The notes: generated from the letters alone by a model not told the origin. DNA of 64,000 nucleotides from Vibrio ziniensis (GCF_011064285.1 NZ_CP049331.1:1488001-1552000); one strand, 5' to 3'; positions 35,589 to 45,391 are shown, numbered from the stretch's first letter. Made by a program: numbers and translations.

Positions 35589-36422
35589 ATGATTAACGTT
35601 GGCAAGAATAACAGTCTAGAAGTGGTAAAAATCGCAGAGTTTGGCGTGTTTTTGGATGCAGGTGAATATGGCACAACACTGTTGCCTAAACGTATGGCAC
35701 CTGAAGGCGTCGAACTTGGCCACTATGTTGACGTATTTTTGTATTTCGATTCCGATAACCAACTCGCGGCTACCACTGAAAAACCAGTAGCAGAAGTGGG
35801 CGAATGGGGCGTAATGACGATTGAAAGTGTCAACAGCACTGGTGCATTCGCAAGTTGGGGTATTAAGAATAAAGATCTACTGCTGCCATTCAGTGAGCAG
35901 CGTACACGCTTTAAGCCAGGTCAAAGTGTTCTGGTTTATGTCTACACAGATAAAGCGTCTGGTCGTATCGTAGGTACAACCAAATTCAATAAATGGCTAG
36001 ATAAAACTCCAGCTAATTACACCAAAAACCAGCAAGTTGATCTGATCATCGCTGAGCGTTCTGATTTAGGCTTTAAAGCGATTGTTAATGGTCAACACTG
36101 GGGTATGATTTTCCCATCAGACGTGTTTGGAAAACTCTTCATTGGTAAAAAACTAAAAGGCTTTATTAAAAACATTCGTCCGGATGGCAAAATTGATCTT
36201 TCTTTACAAAAGATTGGTGTAGAGAAAATGGATGATCTGAGCGAGAAGATTTTGGAGACTTTGGCTAAAAAGGGTGGTTCTTTACCATTAAGTGATAAGT
36301 CGTCCCCAGAAGAGATTTTTGCTGCATTTCGTACCAGTAAAGGTACGTTCAAAAAGTCCATCGGTACCTTGTACAAACAAGGCAAGATTGTGATCGAAAA
36401 AGACGGTATTCGATTAGCTTAA
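35589..36422 (+). CDS. CvfB-type S1-like RNA-binding protein
   Basis: 277 residues made of tandem S1/OB-fold domains and a C-terminal winged helix. The opening VGKNNSLEVVKIAEFGVFLDAGEYGTTLLPKR and GEWGVMTIESVNSTGAFASWGIKNKDLLLPFSEQ match the CvfB/YitL family; the third S1 module is GFIKNIRPDGKIDLSLQKIG; the winged helix lies in SSPEEIFAAFRTSKGTFKKSIGTLYKQGKI. It binds RNA in the cytosol and in Staphylococcus affects virulence; the role here is unknown. Monocistronic, plus strand, converging on rsmF. Confidence 0.88.
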   Translation: MINVGKNNSLEVVKIAEFGVFLDAGEYGTTLLPKRMAPEGVELGHYVDVFLYFDSDNQLAATTEKPVAEVGEWGVMTIESVNSTGAFASWGIKNKDLLLPFSEQRTRFKPGQSVLVYVYTDKASGRIVGTTKFNKWLDKTPANYTKNQQVDLIIAERSDLGFKAIVNGQHWGMIFPSDVFGKLFIGKKLKGFIKNIRPDGKIDLSLQKIGVEKMDDLSEKILETLAKKGGSLPLSDKSSPEEIFAAFRTSKGTFKKSIGTLYKQGKIVIEKDGIRLA

Positions 36423-36474
36423 ATCGGTCTCCCTGAAGCCAATAGCTTTTTATATCCTCCGTTTCCTCTAGACC

Positions 36475-36510
36475 AAAAAAAGGCCCGAAACGCTTTGCAT
36501 TTTTGGGCCT
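36475..36510 (-). terminator. Terminator downstream of rsmF
   Basis: Read on the minus strand: AGGCCC-AAAA ... TTTC-GGGCCT followed by TTTTTT (down to 36475). It is a good rho-independent terminator 150 bp beyond the rsmF stop, so about 150 nt of structured RNA lie between stop and terminator. Confidence 0.75.
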
Positions 36511-36518
36511 AGGGGAAT

Positions 36519-36573
36519 GGCTCCGAAGAGCCTGCGCTAATCTCTACTTACCGTTAAGTGTAGTACAGGCTCC
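36519..36573 (-). ncRNA. Candidate structured RNA / 3'UTR-derived sRNA downstream of rsmF
   Basis: On the minus strand two hairpins share one arm. GAGCCTG (36572-36566) can pair with CAGGCTC (36534-36528), enclosing an inner CTACACTTAA/TTA...GTAG partial stem. Alternatively GGCTC-TTCG-GAGCC (36532-36519) forms a stable C(UUCG)G tetraloop hairpin. The rho-independent terminator at 36475-36510 follows directly. The UUCG loop is in the correct sense only on the minus strand, which supports a transcript in that direction. It could be the 3' end of the rsmF mRNA or a separate sRNA with its own promoter. I match it to no known RNA. Confidence 0.45.
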
Positions 36574-36658
36574 TCAATTGGCGAGTGTGAATTAGAATTT
36601 CATACGATAGTTTGTTTTTTTAATAGTAGTTTGCTTTTACAAAAGAGGAGTTTGCTTT

Positions 36659-38083
36659 TTAGAATAGGTTTTTATCTCTAACCAGTTCTCTCGGCAGACC
36701 ATTTTTCACTCTATTGCCAACCCATTTCCCTAATCCAATCACATCGTTACCGTAACGTACGATGACTTCACCTTGACCGCTTTGTCCTTGTGGACGGACA
36801 TCTCGTCCCATATACCATTCTCTCGCATCTTCAATCGAGAGTTCTACACAGTTATCTTCATATCCGGTTGCCAACGTCGTTGCTACTTGGTGCTGCCAGC
36901 GATAGCCTTTCTTATGTGTTTCAGCGATTTTGATCCCCATACGTGAGAATCGCAGTTCACCCAGCATTGGCTCTAAAGCATCTGGGAACAACCAAACATC
37001 ATTGTCACGCAACCAAATTGAACTGTGTTCTGGCAATGAAATGCCCAAGCATTTTTGTAGCTCTTGATTAACATCGCTAAAGGTTTTTGCGTTTGCTTTT
37101 TCAAATGGGAATTTACCCAAGCGTTTTTTCACCGCTGGAGTGTCAACGCTAGCATTTTTACGAATACGAGCAACAAAGAAGCCTTCACAGTCATAAACTT
37201 GCGGGAAAATATGGAGGAAACCTTCCTCTGTTAAGGCTTTATTTGCTTCAGGAAAGAGTGATTCTAAGGATTCGAAACTGACCGCATCGCCGAATATGTT
37301 TTTAAGATGCCAGCACACATCTTGGTTTTCTTCGCGACTTAGGGTACAGGTTGAATAGACAAGTACTCCGCCAACTTTTAGTGCCTGAAAGGCGCTTTCA
37401 ATCAACTCTTTTTGTGTATCTGCAATACTCTGAATGGATTCTTTGCTCCAGTTCTTGAGTGAATCTGGATCTTTGCGAATGGTGCCTTCTCCTGAACATG
37501 GAGCATCAAGAAGTACGGCATCAAATTGCTCAGGTAGCCAGCCACCGAATACTCGACCATCAAAATTGGTTAGGGCGGTATTGCGAATACCACAACGTTC
37601 GATGTTCGCGTGCAGAACTTTTACTCGGCTAGCCGAAAATTCGTTGGCAACCAAAATGCCGTCATTTTTCATTAGTGCGGCAATTTGGGTAGTTTTTGAT
37701 CCCGGTGCCGCTGCCGTATCCAACACAGACAGGTATGGAGCATCTTTTTCAGTAAATAACGCCGACACAGGCATCATAGAGCTAGCTTCTTGGATATAGA
37801 ACAACCCTGCCATATGCTCTGCGGTATTGCCTAAAGGCACTTCGCTTTCATCCGCATCAATCCAAAAACCAGTGTTGCACCAAGGTACTGGTTCTAATGC
37901 CCAACCTTTCGTTTGAGCGCGCTCCACAAACTTCTCAACAGAGATTTTCAACGTATTGACGCGAACACTTTTACGTAGAGGTCTTTGGCATGCGGCAATG
38001 AAATCTTCCATGTTTAATTCTGTTGGAAGAATCTCGGCCATTGACGTCAGGAAAAGTTCAGGAAAGGAAATATTAGAATGCAA
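36659..38083 (-). CDS. rsmF: 16S rRNA (cytosine-1407-C5)-methyltransferase RsmF
   Basis: 474 residues (E. coli YebU/RsmF 479). The SAM-binding motif is LDTAAAPGSKTTQIA (121-135); the two cysteines of m5C methyltransferases are C196 in DAPCSGEGTIRKD and the nucleophile C246 in YSTCTLSREEN. The N-terminal CQRPLRKSVRVNTLK and the C-terminal RNA-binding region (YMGRDVRPQGQSGQGEVIVRYG) also match. It modifies C1407 in the 30S decoding region. It follows letB on the same strand, as in E. coli (yebS-yebT-rsmF), but a hairpin and 230 bp separate them here. Confidence 0.95.
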   Translation of the reverse strand: MHSNISFPELFLTSMAEILPTELNMEDFIAACQRPLRKSVRVNTLKISVEKFVERAQTKGWALEPVPWCNTGFWIDADESEVPLGNTAEHMAGLFYIQEASSMMPVSALFTEKDAPYLSVLDTAAAPGSKTTQIAALMKNDGILVANEFSASRVKVLHANIERCGIRNTALTNFDGRVFGGWLPEQFDAVLLDAPCSGEGTIRKDPDSLKNWSKESIQSIADTQKELIESAFQALKVGGVLVYSTCTLSREENQDVCWHLKNIFGDAVSFESLESLFPEANKALTEEGFLHIFPQVYDCEGFFVARIRKNASVDTPAVKKRLGKFPFEKANAKTFSDVNQELQKCLGISLPEHSSIWLRDNDVWLFPDALEPMLGELRFSRMGIKIAETHKKGYRWQHQVATTLATGYEDNCVELSIEDAREWYMGRDVRPQGQSGQGEVIVRYGNDVIGLGKWVGNRVKNGLPRELVRDKNLF

Positions 38084-38273
38084 AGCGTAACCTCGGCTAG
38101 CTAGAGGAATTGATGTTATTAGGCGGGAGATTATAGCGGCAACGTGTTTCTATTTGAAGTCGTGGTTGATTTCGCTGAGAGAGAAGTGGAGTGTTTTATA
38201 TCAATCTGGAAAATCGTTGCAGTATTGATGCTTAATCTGGTCACATTTCTAGCTCGAATGGTATTACTAAAGA

Positions 38274-38297
38274 AATAAGCGTGTTTCCACGCTTATT
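38274..38297 (-). terminator. Hairpin downstream of letB
   Basis: AATAAGCGTG-TTTC-CACGCTTATT, a perfect 10-bp stem 20 bp past the letB stop, followed on the minus strand by TCTTTAG. Probably a modest terminator separating letB from rsmF. Confidence 0.7.
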
Positions 38298-38316
38298 TGT
38301 ATTGAATCGCCTATCG

Positions 38317-40971
38317 TTAATTCGGGTGTGGAATAGGCGTACGCCATTGTTTCCAGCCTTCTTCTGCTCGTGGATATAAATAGAACGACTGACCGGCTTT
38401 GGCTGCCGGCATAAGCTGCTTTTGTTCTGGCGTTGAGAACGTAATACCGCCTCGAACAATACTGTCAAATGTGCCGGCTTTGATGTCAGCGCCCGATAAC
38501 CCTATAGAAACGTCTACCCCAGAAACGTTCCAGAACACGCTATTTTGGCGAATGAGGTAACTGTACTCTGGCTCGATTTCAATTGTTGAGATGATTCTGT
38601 CTGATAAGTTACCCAGCTGAACTTGAGTAACTCGACCCACATCCATACCTCGGAATAATATAGGAGTACCTATAGATACTGATCCTCTATCTTCGCTTTG
38701 CAGGGTGAACGATATACTTGTTTTCTTATATGGCAGTTCCGATAGTGGAAAAGAATAGGTTGGCTCACCGTCTCCAGGTTTAACTTCAATGGATTTGCTC
38801 AATAGGTTCTCTAAATTTTCTACACCATGTGTCAAGCTGACCTTAGCTTCGGCTATCCAGAATACGGAACCTTTTGTTGCAATGTTTTTACTGTACTCAG
38901 GTTTGATTCGTGCCTCGATGGAGATTTTGTCTGAGGTGAAACTCGGAGTCACGCTGAAGACTTCACCAACCGAAACACCTTGATATTTGATGTTGGTACC
39001 AATGGGTACGGACACATTACCAGATGCAGTTAAACTAATGGTTTTTCCATATTTTTGCGCTTGTTGATAGCTTGGATAAAGCAACCAAGCATTGTCTATT
39101 TTATTTTCGACACCAGTGATGTTATCGAAGGCAATACCACCTTGAATCAATGTTTGCAGCGGTGCCGCTTTTACGCTAATACCTGCCAATGACGCATCAA
39201 TTTCAACACCTGAACGGTTCCAAAACACTGTCTGGTTACTAATCAGGTGCTTGTATTGATTCTCTATTTTGATTTTAATCTCAACGCCTTTAGACGTCAG
39301 GGTGTAACCGGAAACACTACCTACTCGCAGGTTGCGGTAAAGTAGTGGGCTACCTGCATTAACTGGCGGAAGTTCATCTGCCATTAAGGTCAACGTTTGA
39401 GTTCCAGACTGATTGTATTTGGCCAATTCAGCTAATGATTGACTTTGATAGAGGCGATATTGTGATTGAATTTGTTTACTGCCTTCACTAACAAAGCTAA
39501 TAGAACCTGCCAATAGCTGTTTAGCTGGCGGAATAGAAACATTGAGACCTGATTCGGTTAGCTCTGCCGTTGCTGTTCCTGTGACATAAAAGCGACTGTT
39601 GGACCCAATAAAGGAAACGTATTCATCATCAATAAGCGCATCAAATTCAACGCTATCCTGTTTGAGGGATACTTTGGTCACACTACCAACAGCAACACCA
39701 CGATAGATAATTTCCGTGCCTGAACTCAGACCATACGAACTATCGGCGATAAGTTTTAGTGCAATCGATTTGGCTTGAGTACGGTTAAATTCGAGTTTAC
39801 GAACGGCAGTAAAGTGGCGAGAGCGTTCTCCCTCTCCTGGGATCAGCGTTAGGTAATTCCCTTTAACAAGGTTCCCTAAATTCTCAACGCCTGTCAGAGA
39901 TATTTTTGCTTCTTCGAGAATGAAACTACTGCCATTGTTCAACATGTCGCTAAACGCCGGTTGAATTGCTGCTGAAGCAATGATTGTTTTGCGCTTATCA
40001 TCCAGTTGTAGGTTTGTAATTTGCCCAATTTCTAGACCGCGATACATGATAGGTGCACCGGAAATACTGATGTTATTGTCATCTGGCAGCGTAATTTTAA
40101 TTGCTACGCCACGACCGGCAGTTCTAAGATCAGGATATAGCCTAAACTGAGCATTTTGCTTCGCGGGTTCGCCATCATCTGGAGAATCCACAGCGATAGC
40201 TCCGCCAAGTAAAGCTGTCACGCTCTCCAGTCGGATATCTACTCCCCCTAAACCTAGACTTGCGCCGATACCACTTACGTTCCAAAAACGACTTTCAGTG
40301 GTAATCACATTTCTATATTGTTCCTGAATCGAAGCATCAATAATGACTGATTTGTTATCATCTGCTAGTTGATAGTTATAAACCTCACCAATAGGGATTT
40401 TTTTATAGACGATTTGGGACCCGACCGAAATCCCGCCAAGATCCCTCGCTTTTAACGTAATGGTTAAACCTTGGTTGGCAAGTAAGTCAGAAGGCGTAGA
40501 GTCTAAAGCTTGGTAACTTTGAGGATGTTCGTCATCATCTTTTATAATTTCGTCGCCGGGATGAATGGCTATATAGTTACCGGATACCAAGGCATCCAGT
40601 CCAGAAACGCCAGACAGACTGGCAGTCGGTTTTACTAGCCAGAAGCGGGTTTTGTCAGATAGTAGTCTTTTGGCTTGTGGATAAATGTCTGTATCGACAT
40701 AGATACTGTCTAGGTTAGGTGACAGTTTGATATCTCTGACCATGCCTACTTCCAAGCCTTGGTAACGAACCGGTGTTCTTCCTGCCACTAGTCCTTGTGC
40801 ATTAGAGAAGTAGATTTGGATGCGCTCTCCCGCATCATGAATAGACTTCATAATGAGCCAACCCGCCAGCACGACGGTGAGAATGGGCAAAATCCACAAA
40901 GGCGATATCCCTTTGTTTCGTTTTACATCAGGTTTGTAGGAGGTTTGCTGAGTAATATTTTTATTCATCAA
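38317..40971 (-). CDS. letB: Lipid-transport tunnel protein LetB (YebT), seven MCE domains
   Basis: 884 residues (E. coli LetB 877). One N-terminal membrane helix (SPLWILPILTVVLAGWLIM) anchors it in the inner membrane. I count seven MCE repeats, each with a G-x-PI/V-x-Y-x-G-x-x-VG-x-V core: ARTPVRYQGLEVGMV-like (first, GRTPV), SQIVYKKIPIGEV, APIMYRGLEIGQI, TEIIYRGVAVGSV, SPLLYRNLRVGSV, TNIKYQGVSVGEV and TPILFRGMDVGRV. Stacked hexameric rings form a tunnel across the periplasm moving phospholipids between membranes. Its start overlaps the letA stop by 11 bp, so translation is coupled. Confidence 0.95.
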   Translation of the reverse strand: MMNKNITQQTSYKPDVKRNKGISPLWILPILTVVLAGWLIMKSIHDAGERIQIYFSNAQGLVAGRTPVRYQGLEVGMVRDIKLSPNLDSIYVDTDIYPQAKRLLSDKTRFWLVKPTASLSGVSGLDALVSGNYIAIHPGDEIIKDDDEHPQSYQALDSTPSDLLANQGLTITLKARDLGGISVGSQIVYKKIPIGEVYNYQLADDNKSVIIDASIQEQYRNVITTESRFWNVSGIGASLGLGGVDIRLESVTALLGGAIAVDSPDDGEPAKQNAQFRLYPDLRTAGRGVAIKITLPDDNNISISGAPIMYRGLEIGQITNLQLDDKRKTIIASAAIQPAFSDMLNNGSSFILEEAKISLTGVENLGNLVKGNYLTLIPGEGERSRHFTAVRKLEFNRTQAKSIALKLIADSSYGLSSGTEIIYRGVAVGSVTKVSLKQDSVEFDALIDDEYVSFIGSNSRFYVTGTATAELTESGLNVSIPPAKQLLAGSISFVSEGSKQIQSQYRLYQSQSLAELAKYNQSGTQTLTLMADELPPVNAGSPLLYRNLRVGSVSGYTLTSKGVEIKIKIENQYKHLISNQTVFWNRSGVEIDASLAGISVKAAPLQTLIQGGIAFDNITGVENKIDNAWLLYPSYQQAQKYGKTISLTASGNVSVPIGTNIKYQGVSVGEVFSVTPSFTSDKISIEARIKPEYSKNIATKGSVFWIAEAKVSLTHGVENLENLLSKSIEVKPGDGEPTYSFPLSELPYKKTSISFTLQSEDRGSVSIGTPILFRGMDVGRVTQVQLGNLSDRIISTIEIEPEYSYLIRQNSVFWNVSGVDVSIGLSGADIKAGTFDSIVRGGITFSTPEQKQLMPAAKAGQSFYLYPRAEEGWKQWRTPIPHPN

Positions 40972-42217
40972 CTGACTCTTGTTTAGTGTTATCGTCGCGG
41001 TAGTTATCCCAAATTAGTCTTGGGTCGAGACTCTCTGCGGCTAGCAGAGTGAGTACGACGACCATTCCGAATGCTATAGCACCGTACCCGGGAGTGAAAT
41101 CAAGCAGTTGCCCACGATCAACCACTGATAACATGATAGAGATAACGAACAGATCCATCACAGACCATTTTCCTATCCATTTGATTACAAAGTATATGAT
41201 CATTCTCTGACGGAAAAAGACTTTTCTCTTAAATTTAATTGCCAATAATAGGTACGCTAGACCAAGAATTTTGGCAACGGGTACAACAATACTGGCTACA
41301 AAAATAATGATCGCGATGCCAACCATTCCACTATTTATTAGTGAAGCTACACCAGAAAAAATCGTATCTTCTAATCTCTGTCCGTTGGTGAGCAAAATAG
41401 AAATAGGCAGAATATTGGCGGGGATTATTGATACTGTTGCTGCCAATAAATATGCCCAAGTTCGTTCTATCGAATTGGGGATTCGGTGATAGAGCTTATG
41501 ATGACAACGTATACATCTTGAACTATCTGGTTGAGATAGATGACAGTTGTGGCAATGGACATGTTTCACTTCTAGTGGATATTCAGTTTCTGGACGCCAT
41601 GCTTCCCAATAACGTCGAACACTGATTCGACTGATAAGTAGCACAGTAAATATCTGCAGTAAGATCAGTCCGTATAATCCAGAACCAAAGAAGACATCTG
41701 AGATGTCAATCAGTTTGAAGCAAGAGACCGCAATACTTACCAGAAAAACGTCTATCATCACCCAAGGTTTGAGTTTGGATATAAGAAGCAGTGAATATCG
41801 CAGCAAAGGGAAGTTGTTATACTTTAACGCAACATGGGCTCCAACAACGGAACTGCAAAGTATAAATGGCGCGAGAGATGCGCAGAAAAATACCAGTAAT
41901 GCTAAGCCTGTGTACCCTTCGTTATAGAGTGCTTCGATACCAGATGGGAGTGTTGCAGGGATCATCACACCAATTAGACGAATCCGGATGAAGTCAAAAA
42001 AATGAGAGGGTATGAATAGTAAAAGGCAAGTGATTGCGAGTGCTAAGTTACCCGAAAGAGATGGGCGTCCGCCTCGATAAAGTTGCGTACCACATCTTGG
42101 GCAATATGCGCTTTTACCTTTTTCTACACTGACAATATCAACGGGCAGCTCACATCCTTGGCAAAGGCGTATTCCTGACGGTGTGGATAGATGTTTTTCT
42201 ATCGCCTTCACTTTCAT
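40961..42217 (-). CDS. letA: Inner-membrane lipid-transport partner LetA (YebS)
   Basis: 418 residues, PqiA/YebS family. Two zinc-ribbon-like Cys sets precede the two membrane halves: CQGCELP...YCPRCG near the N terminus and CHNCHLSQPDSSRCIRCH in the middle. About eight transmembrane helices follow in two repeats; the second half contains ILPANILPISILLTNGQRLEDTIFSG-like family sequence (I...PISILLTNG, EDTIFSGVASL). It partners LetB in trafficking lipids to the outer membrane. I start it at ATG 42217 because AAGGTG lies nine bases upstream; an earlier in-frame ATG at 42250 overlaps the stop region of the ABC exporter. letB overlaps its 3' end. Confidence 0.93.
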   Translation of the reverse strand: MKVKAIEKHLSTPSGIRLCQGCELPVDIVSVEKGKSAYCPRCGTQLYRGGRPSLSGNLALAITCLLLFIPSHFFDFIRIRLIGVMIPATLPSGIEALYNEGYTGLALLVFFCASLAPFILCSSVVGAHVALKYNNFPLLRYSLLLISKLKPWVMIDVFLVSIAVSCFKLIDISDVFFGSGLYGLILLQIFTVLLISRISVRRYWEAWRPETEYPLEVKHVHCHNCHLSQPDSSRCIRCHHKLYHRIPNSIERTWAYLLAATVSIIPANILPISILLTNGQRLEDTIFSGVASLINSGMVGIAIIIFVASIVVPVAKILGLAYLLLAIKFKRKVFFRQRMIIYFVIKWIGKWSVMDLFVISIMLSVVDRGQLLDFTPGYGAIAFGMVVVLTLLAAESLDPRLIWDNYRDDNTKQESVDE

Positions 42218-42250
42218 CGAATACACCTTAAATTGAGGGTGACAATGCAA

Positions 42251-44050
42251 CTAACTGACGTAGGACTGTGCAGAACCATAAAGGGTCTGATAAAGGCCTT
42301 CTTGTTCAACCAATTCTCTATGAGTTCCCGTTTGGCTAACATGTCCATCTTCCAAAACATATATCAAATCTGCTTGCTTCACCGCTGAAAGTCTGTGTGC
42401 CACTATCAAGGTGGTACGTCCTTTTAAAAACTCGTTGAGTGCCATGTGTAATGCACTTTCAGTTGCGGTATCGAGTGCTGATGTTGCTTCATCTAAAATG
42501 ACGAATTTGGGATTACTTAACACCATGCGTGCAATAGCAAGACGCTGGCGTTGACCACCAGAGAGGCGAATACCATTACGACCAATTTGAGAATCCAACC
42601 CGTGATCGAGCTTACTGATGATATCTTGCATTTGAGCGATTTCTAGAGCACGCCATAAAGATACTTCATCATACTTACCACCAAGGGTTAAATTGTGCCT
42701 TAAAGTATCATTAAATAGTATAGGTTGCTGGAGAACAACGGCGATTTCTCCTCGGATAACATCAAAACTGATGTCATCGCACGTTTCTCCATTGAAACGG
42801 ATTTGGCCCGAGTTTGCGCGATACACCCCGATCAATAGCTGTATTAGAGTCGATTTTCCTCCGCCACTTGCTCCGACCAGTGCTACTTTTTTCCCAGCTG
42901 GTATTTCTAAAGACAGATCACTCAGCACGTTGTTTTCACCGTCGTAAGAAAAGTTGACGTTGGACACCGTGACGTCAACCTCTTTGTCGTTTGTGAAAGG
43001 GTTAATTTTGCTAACTGGACGATACTCTTCCTCTAAATCAAGTAATGTGTTGATTCGTCCGAGAGCGGCTTTGGCGCTATACCAAGAAAATTGAATGCTC
43101 AATAGTTCCTGAACGGGTGAAAGCATAAACCATAAATAGCCAAATACAGCAAACATCTGACCTATAGAAAGATCACTGAACACTACCATTAGCATTGCAG
43201 CCGCTCGAAAGAGCTCAAAACCTAGTAAGAAGAGTAGGAAAGAGAGCCTACCTGCTGCTTCGGATTGCCAAGCATATTTGTCTGCACTTAAACGTACATT
43301 GTTAGCTTGCTCCTTAAGCTCGGTAAGAAATACTCGTTCTTTATTGGCGGCACGCAGTTGATATATACCATCGAGTGTTTCCACCAATCGATTTTGAAAA
43401 CGCTCAAAGGCTTGGTTTTCACGCTTTTTCAGGTGTTTAACCTTGCTGCCCAGTATACGAGAAAAATAAACCACAACTGGATTTACAAGCAGGATAAACA
43501 GACCTAAACGCCATTCTATCCATAATAAAACCATCGCTGTACCACTGACGGTGAGCAAACTGATGACAAATTTACTTAGCGTAGAGCCTATAAATTGGTC
43601 TATTGTTTCGATATCCGTGACTAAATGGGCGTTTATTCCACCACTTCCACGTGTCTCGTATTGTTTTATGCTAATTCGTCCCAATTTATCTATCATCTTA
43701 CTACGCATCTGATAGGTGATGGTTTTTGAGACAAGTGTGAACTGCCGACTTTGCAAAATATTGAGTATTTGGCTAGCAGCACGCATGAGTACGATAAGTA
43801 CTAACGTGAAAACGATATAACCCGTTGCTGAGTGCCATGACGTAGGTAAAATTCGGTTCATCACCTCGATACCCGATGAAGGCTTATTAAGTAGCACTTC
43901 ATCAACCATGAGTGGCATAAGTAGAGGAATTGGCACGCTGATTAGTGTTGCAACAATAGCAATTACATTGGCAAACAATAACTTGGATTGATGCTTTTTC
44001 GCTTGTGTTATTAGCCAAGAACGGCTAATAGTGTCTGTGGAGTCTGCCAT
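42251..44050 (-). CDS. ABC exporter (fused membrane and ATPase domains)
   Basis: 599 residues. Six transmembrane helices span about 20-310 (ANVIAIVATLISVPIPLLMPLMVDEVLL at the start; type-IV exporter fold). The nucleotide-binding domain has Walker A GASGGGKST, Q-loop VLQQPILFND, signature LSGGQRQRLAIARM, Walker B FVILDEATSALD and switch His in IVAHRLS. The protein is a homodimerising half-transporter of the MsbA/LapB-like type for lipid, peptide or drug export. It stops 33 bp before letA on the same strand, so it appears to be the first gene of an ABC-letA-letB operon; E. coli has no such gene there. A lipid-related substrate is suggested by that context only. Confidence 0.9.
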   Translation of the reverse strand: MADSTDTISRSWLITQAKKHQSKLLFANVIAIVATLISVPIPLLMPLMVDEVLLNKPSSGIEVMNRILPTSWHSATGYIVFTLVLIVLMRAASQILNILQSRQFTLVSKTITYQMRSKMIDKLGRISIKQYETRGSGGINAHLVTDIETIDQFIGSTLSKFVISLLTVSGTAMVLLWIEWRLGLFILLVNPVVVYFSRILGSKVKHLKKRENQAFERFQNRLVETLDGIYQLRAANKERVFLTELKEQANNVRLSADKYAWQSEAAGRLSFLLFLLGFELFRAAAMLMVVFSDLSIGQMFAVFGYLWFMLSPVQELLSIQFSWYSAKAALGRINTLLDLEEEYRPVSKINPFTNDKEVDVTVSNVNFSYDGENNVLSDLSLEIPAGKKVALVGASGGGKSTLIQLLIGVYRANSGQIRFNGETCDDISFDVIRGEIAVVLQQPILFNDTLRHNLTLGGKYDEVSLWRALEIAQMQDIISKLDHGLDSQIGRNGIRLSGGQRQRLAIARMVLSNPKFVILDEATSALDTATESALHMALNEFLKGRTTLIVAHRLSAVKQADLIYVLEDGHVSQTGTHRELVEQEGLYQTLYGSAQSYVS

Positions 44051-44174
44051 CTTTGTGAGAATAAATCCTATTTAGTTTTGGCCCATTATATGTAAAGCCT
44101 TTAGGTAATCAAAACTTAAAGGCATTTAAAACCTAAAGTGAAGTTTATATTTTTCAATTGGAAGTTTAGTTTAT

Positions 44175-44648
44175 ATGAAATTAGAACATTACCACCGCTT
44201 AACAAAACAAGCTGTCGCACTACTAGAATCAGAAAAGGACTTGATTGCGAACTTGTCTAACTTAAGCGCGCTGCTCAATATGGAATTAGAAGACCTTAAT
44301 TGGGTCGGATTTTATCTAATGCGAGACGGTGAGTTGGTATTAGGTCCGTTCCAAGGCAAGCCTGCTTGCGTACGTATTCCAGTTGGACGTGGTGTATGCG
44401 GAACAGCCGTCGCTAGTAATAGTGTACAACGTGTTTATGATGTTCATGAGTTTGAAGGACATATCGCGTGTGACGCTGCCAGCAATTCAGAGATAGTTAT
44501 TCCATTTTCAATAAATGGTGAGGTAGCTGGTGTACTTGATATTGACAGCCCAAGTGTAGGGCGTTTCTCTGAAATTGATGAGGAAGGTCTTACATTTTTG
44601 ATGACAGAAGTAGAAAAGCTGCTCAATTCACAGGCTAACAAGGCATAA
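44175..44648 (+). CDS. msrC: Free methionine-(R)-sulfoxide reductase MsrC
   Basis: A 157-residue single GAF-domain enzyme (E. coli YebR). LNWVGFYLMRDGELVLGPFQGKPACVRI and GRGVCGTAV place the first two cysteines (84 and 94), and HIACDAASNSEIVIPF gives the third, the catalytic-type C118 as in E. coli fRMsr. It repairs free methionine sulfoxide in the cytosol. It is divergent from the ABC-letAB operon across about 125 bp and about 100 bp upstream of proQ, the same neighbourhood as in E. coli (yebR, yebS, proQ, prc). Confidence 0.95.
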   Translation: MKLEHYHRLTKQAVALLESEKDLIANLSNLSALLNMELEDLNWVGFYLMRDGELVLGPFQGKPACVRIPVGRGVCGTAVASNSVQRVYDVHEFEGHIACDAASNSEIVIPFSINGEVAGVLDIDSPSVGRFSEIDEEGLTFLMTEVEKLLNSQANKA

Positions 44649-44747
44649 ATTGTCTTTTGCCTGTGGTTTTTCGTATTCAGGTCACTATAATACCGAACAT
44701 ATTTACTCTTAATGCTCGCGGACAAGCCGCATAAACCAGGAATCCTC

Positions 44748-45374
44748 ATGGAAAACACTGAAAAGTTAAAAAACAGCAAAGAAGTTATTGCGTACATTGC
44801 TGAATGTTTCCCTAAATGCTTTACTTTAGAGGGTGAAGCGAAGCCTCTTAAAATTGGTATTTTTCAAGATCTTGCTGAACGCCTTGGCGAAGATCCAAAA
44901 GTTAGTAAAACTCAGCTTCGTGCAGCGTTAAGACAGTACACCTCTTCATGGCGTTACCTACACGGCGTAAAACCTGGTGCGGTTCGTGTAGACCTTGATG
45001 GCAACGCTTGTGGAGAGCTTGAAGAACAGCATGTAGAACATGCACAAGCAGCGTTAGCAGAAAGTAAGGCTCGCGTGGACGCTCGTCGTAAAGAACAAGG
45101 TAAAAAAGCTCGTGAAGAAGCGAAAGCTAAGCCGAAAGCTAAGAAAGCTGCTCAGCCTCGTCGCCCTCAAAATAAAGGGCCAAAACCAGAAAGTAAACCT
45201 GTTGAAACTAGAGCTTTAAATACTGACGAAATCGTTGTTGGTAAAGAAGTGAATATCAACATGGGTAAAGGCAACATGGCTGCGACCATTGTTGAAATCA
45301 ATAAGGAAGATGTGCGTGTTCAACTTGGTAACGGCCTACAAATGGTTGTAAAAGCGGAGCACTTGCGCGCCTAA
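44748..45374 (+). CDS. proQ: RNA chaperone ProQ
   Basis: 208 residues. The N-terminal FinO/ProQ RNA-binding domain spans about 1-120 ([34 protein letters not shown], then [27 protein letters not shown]). A disordered Lys/Ala-rich linker follows, and a C-terminal Tudor-like domain ends the protein ([33 protein letters not shown]). It binds structured sRNAs and mRNA 3' ends. The ATG at 44748 follows AGGAATCCTC; a frame from 44712 is ignored. prc starts 17 bp after the stop behind AAGGAGAAAC, so proQ-prc is an operon as in E. coli. Confidence 0.96.
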   Translation: MENTEKLKNSKEVIAYIAECFPKCFTLEGEAKPLKIGIFQDLAERLGEDPKVSKTQLRAALRQYTSSWRYLHGVKPGAVRVDLDGNACGELEEQHVEHAQAALAESKARVDARRKEQGKKAREEAKAKPKAKKAAQPRRPQNKGPKPESKPVETRALNTDEIVVGKEVNINMGKGNMAATIVEINKEDVRVQLGNGLQMVVKAEHLRA

Positions 45375-45391
45375 AGGAGAAACTCCTACGC

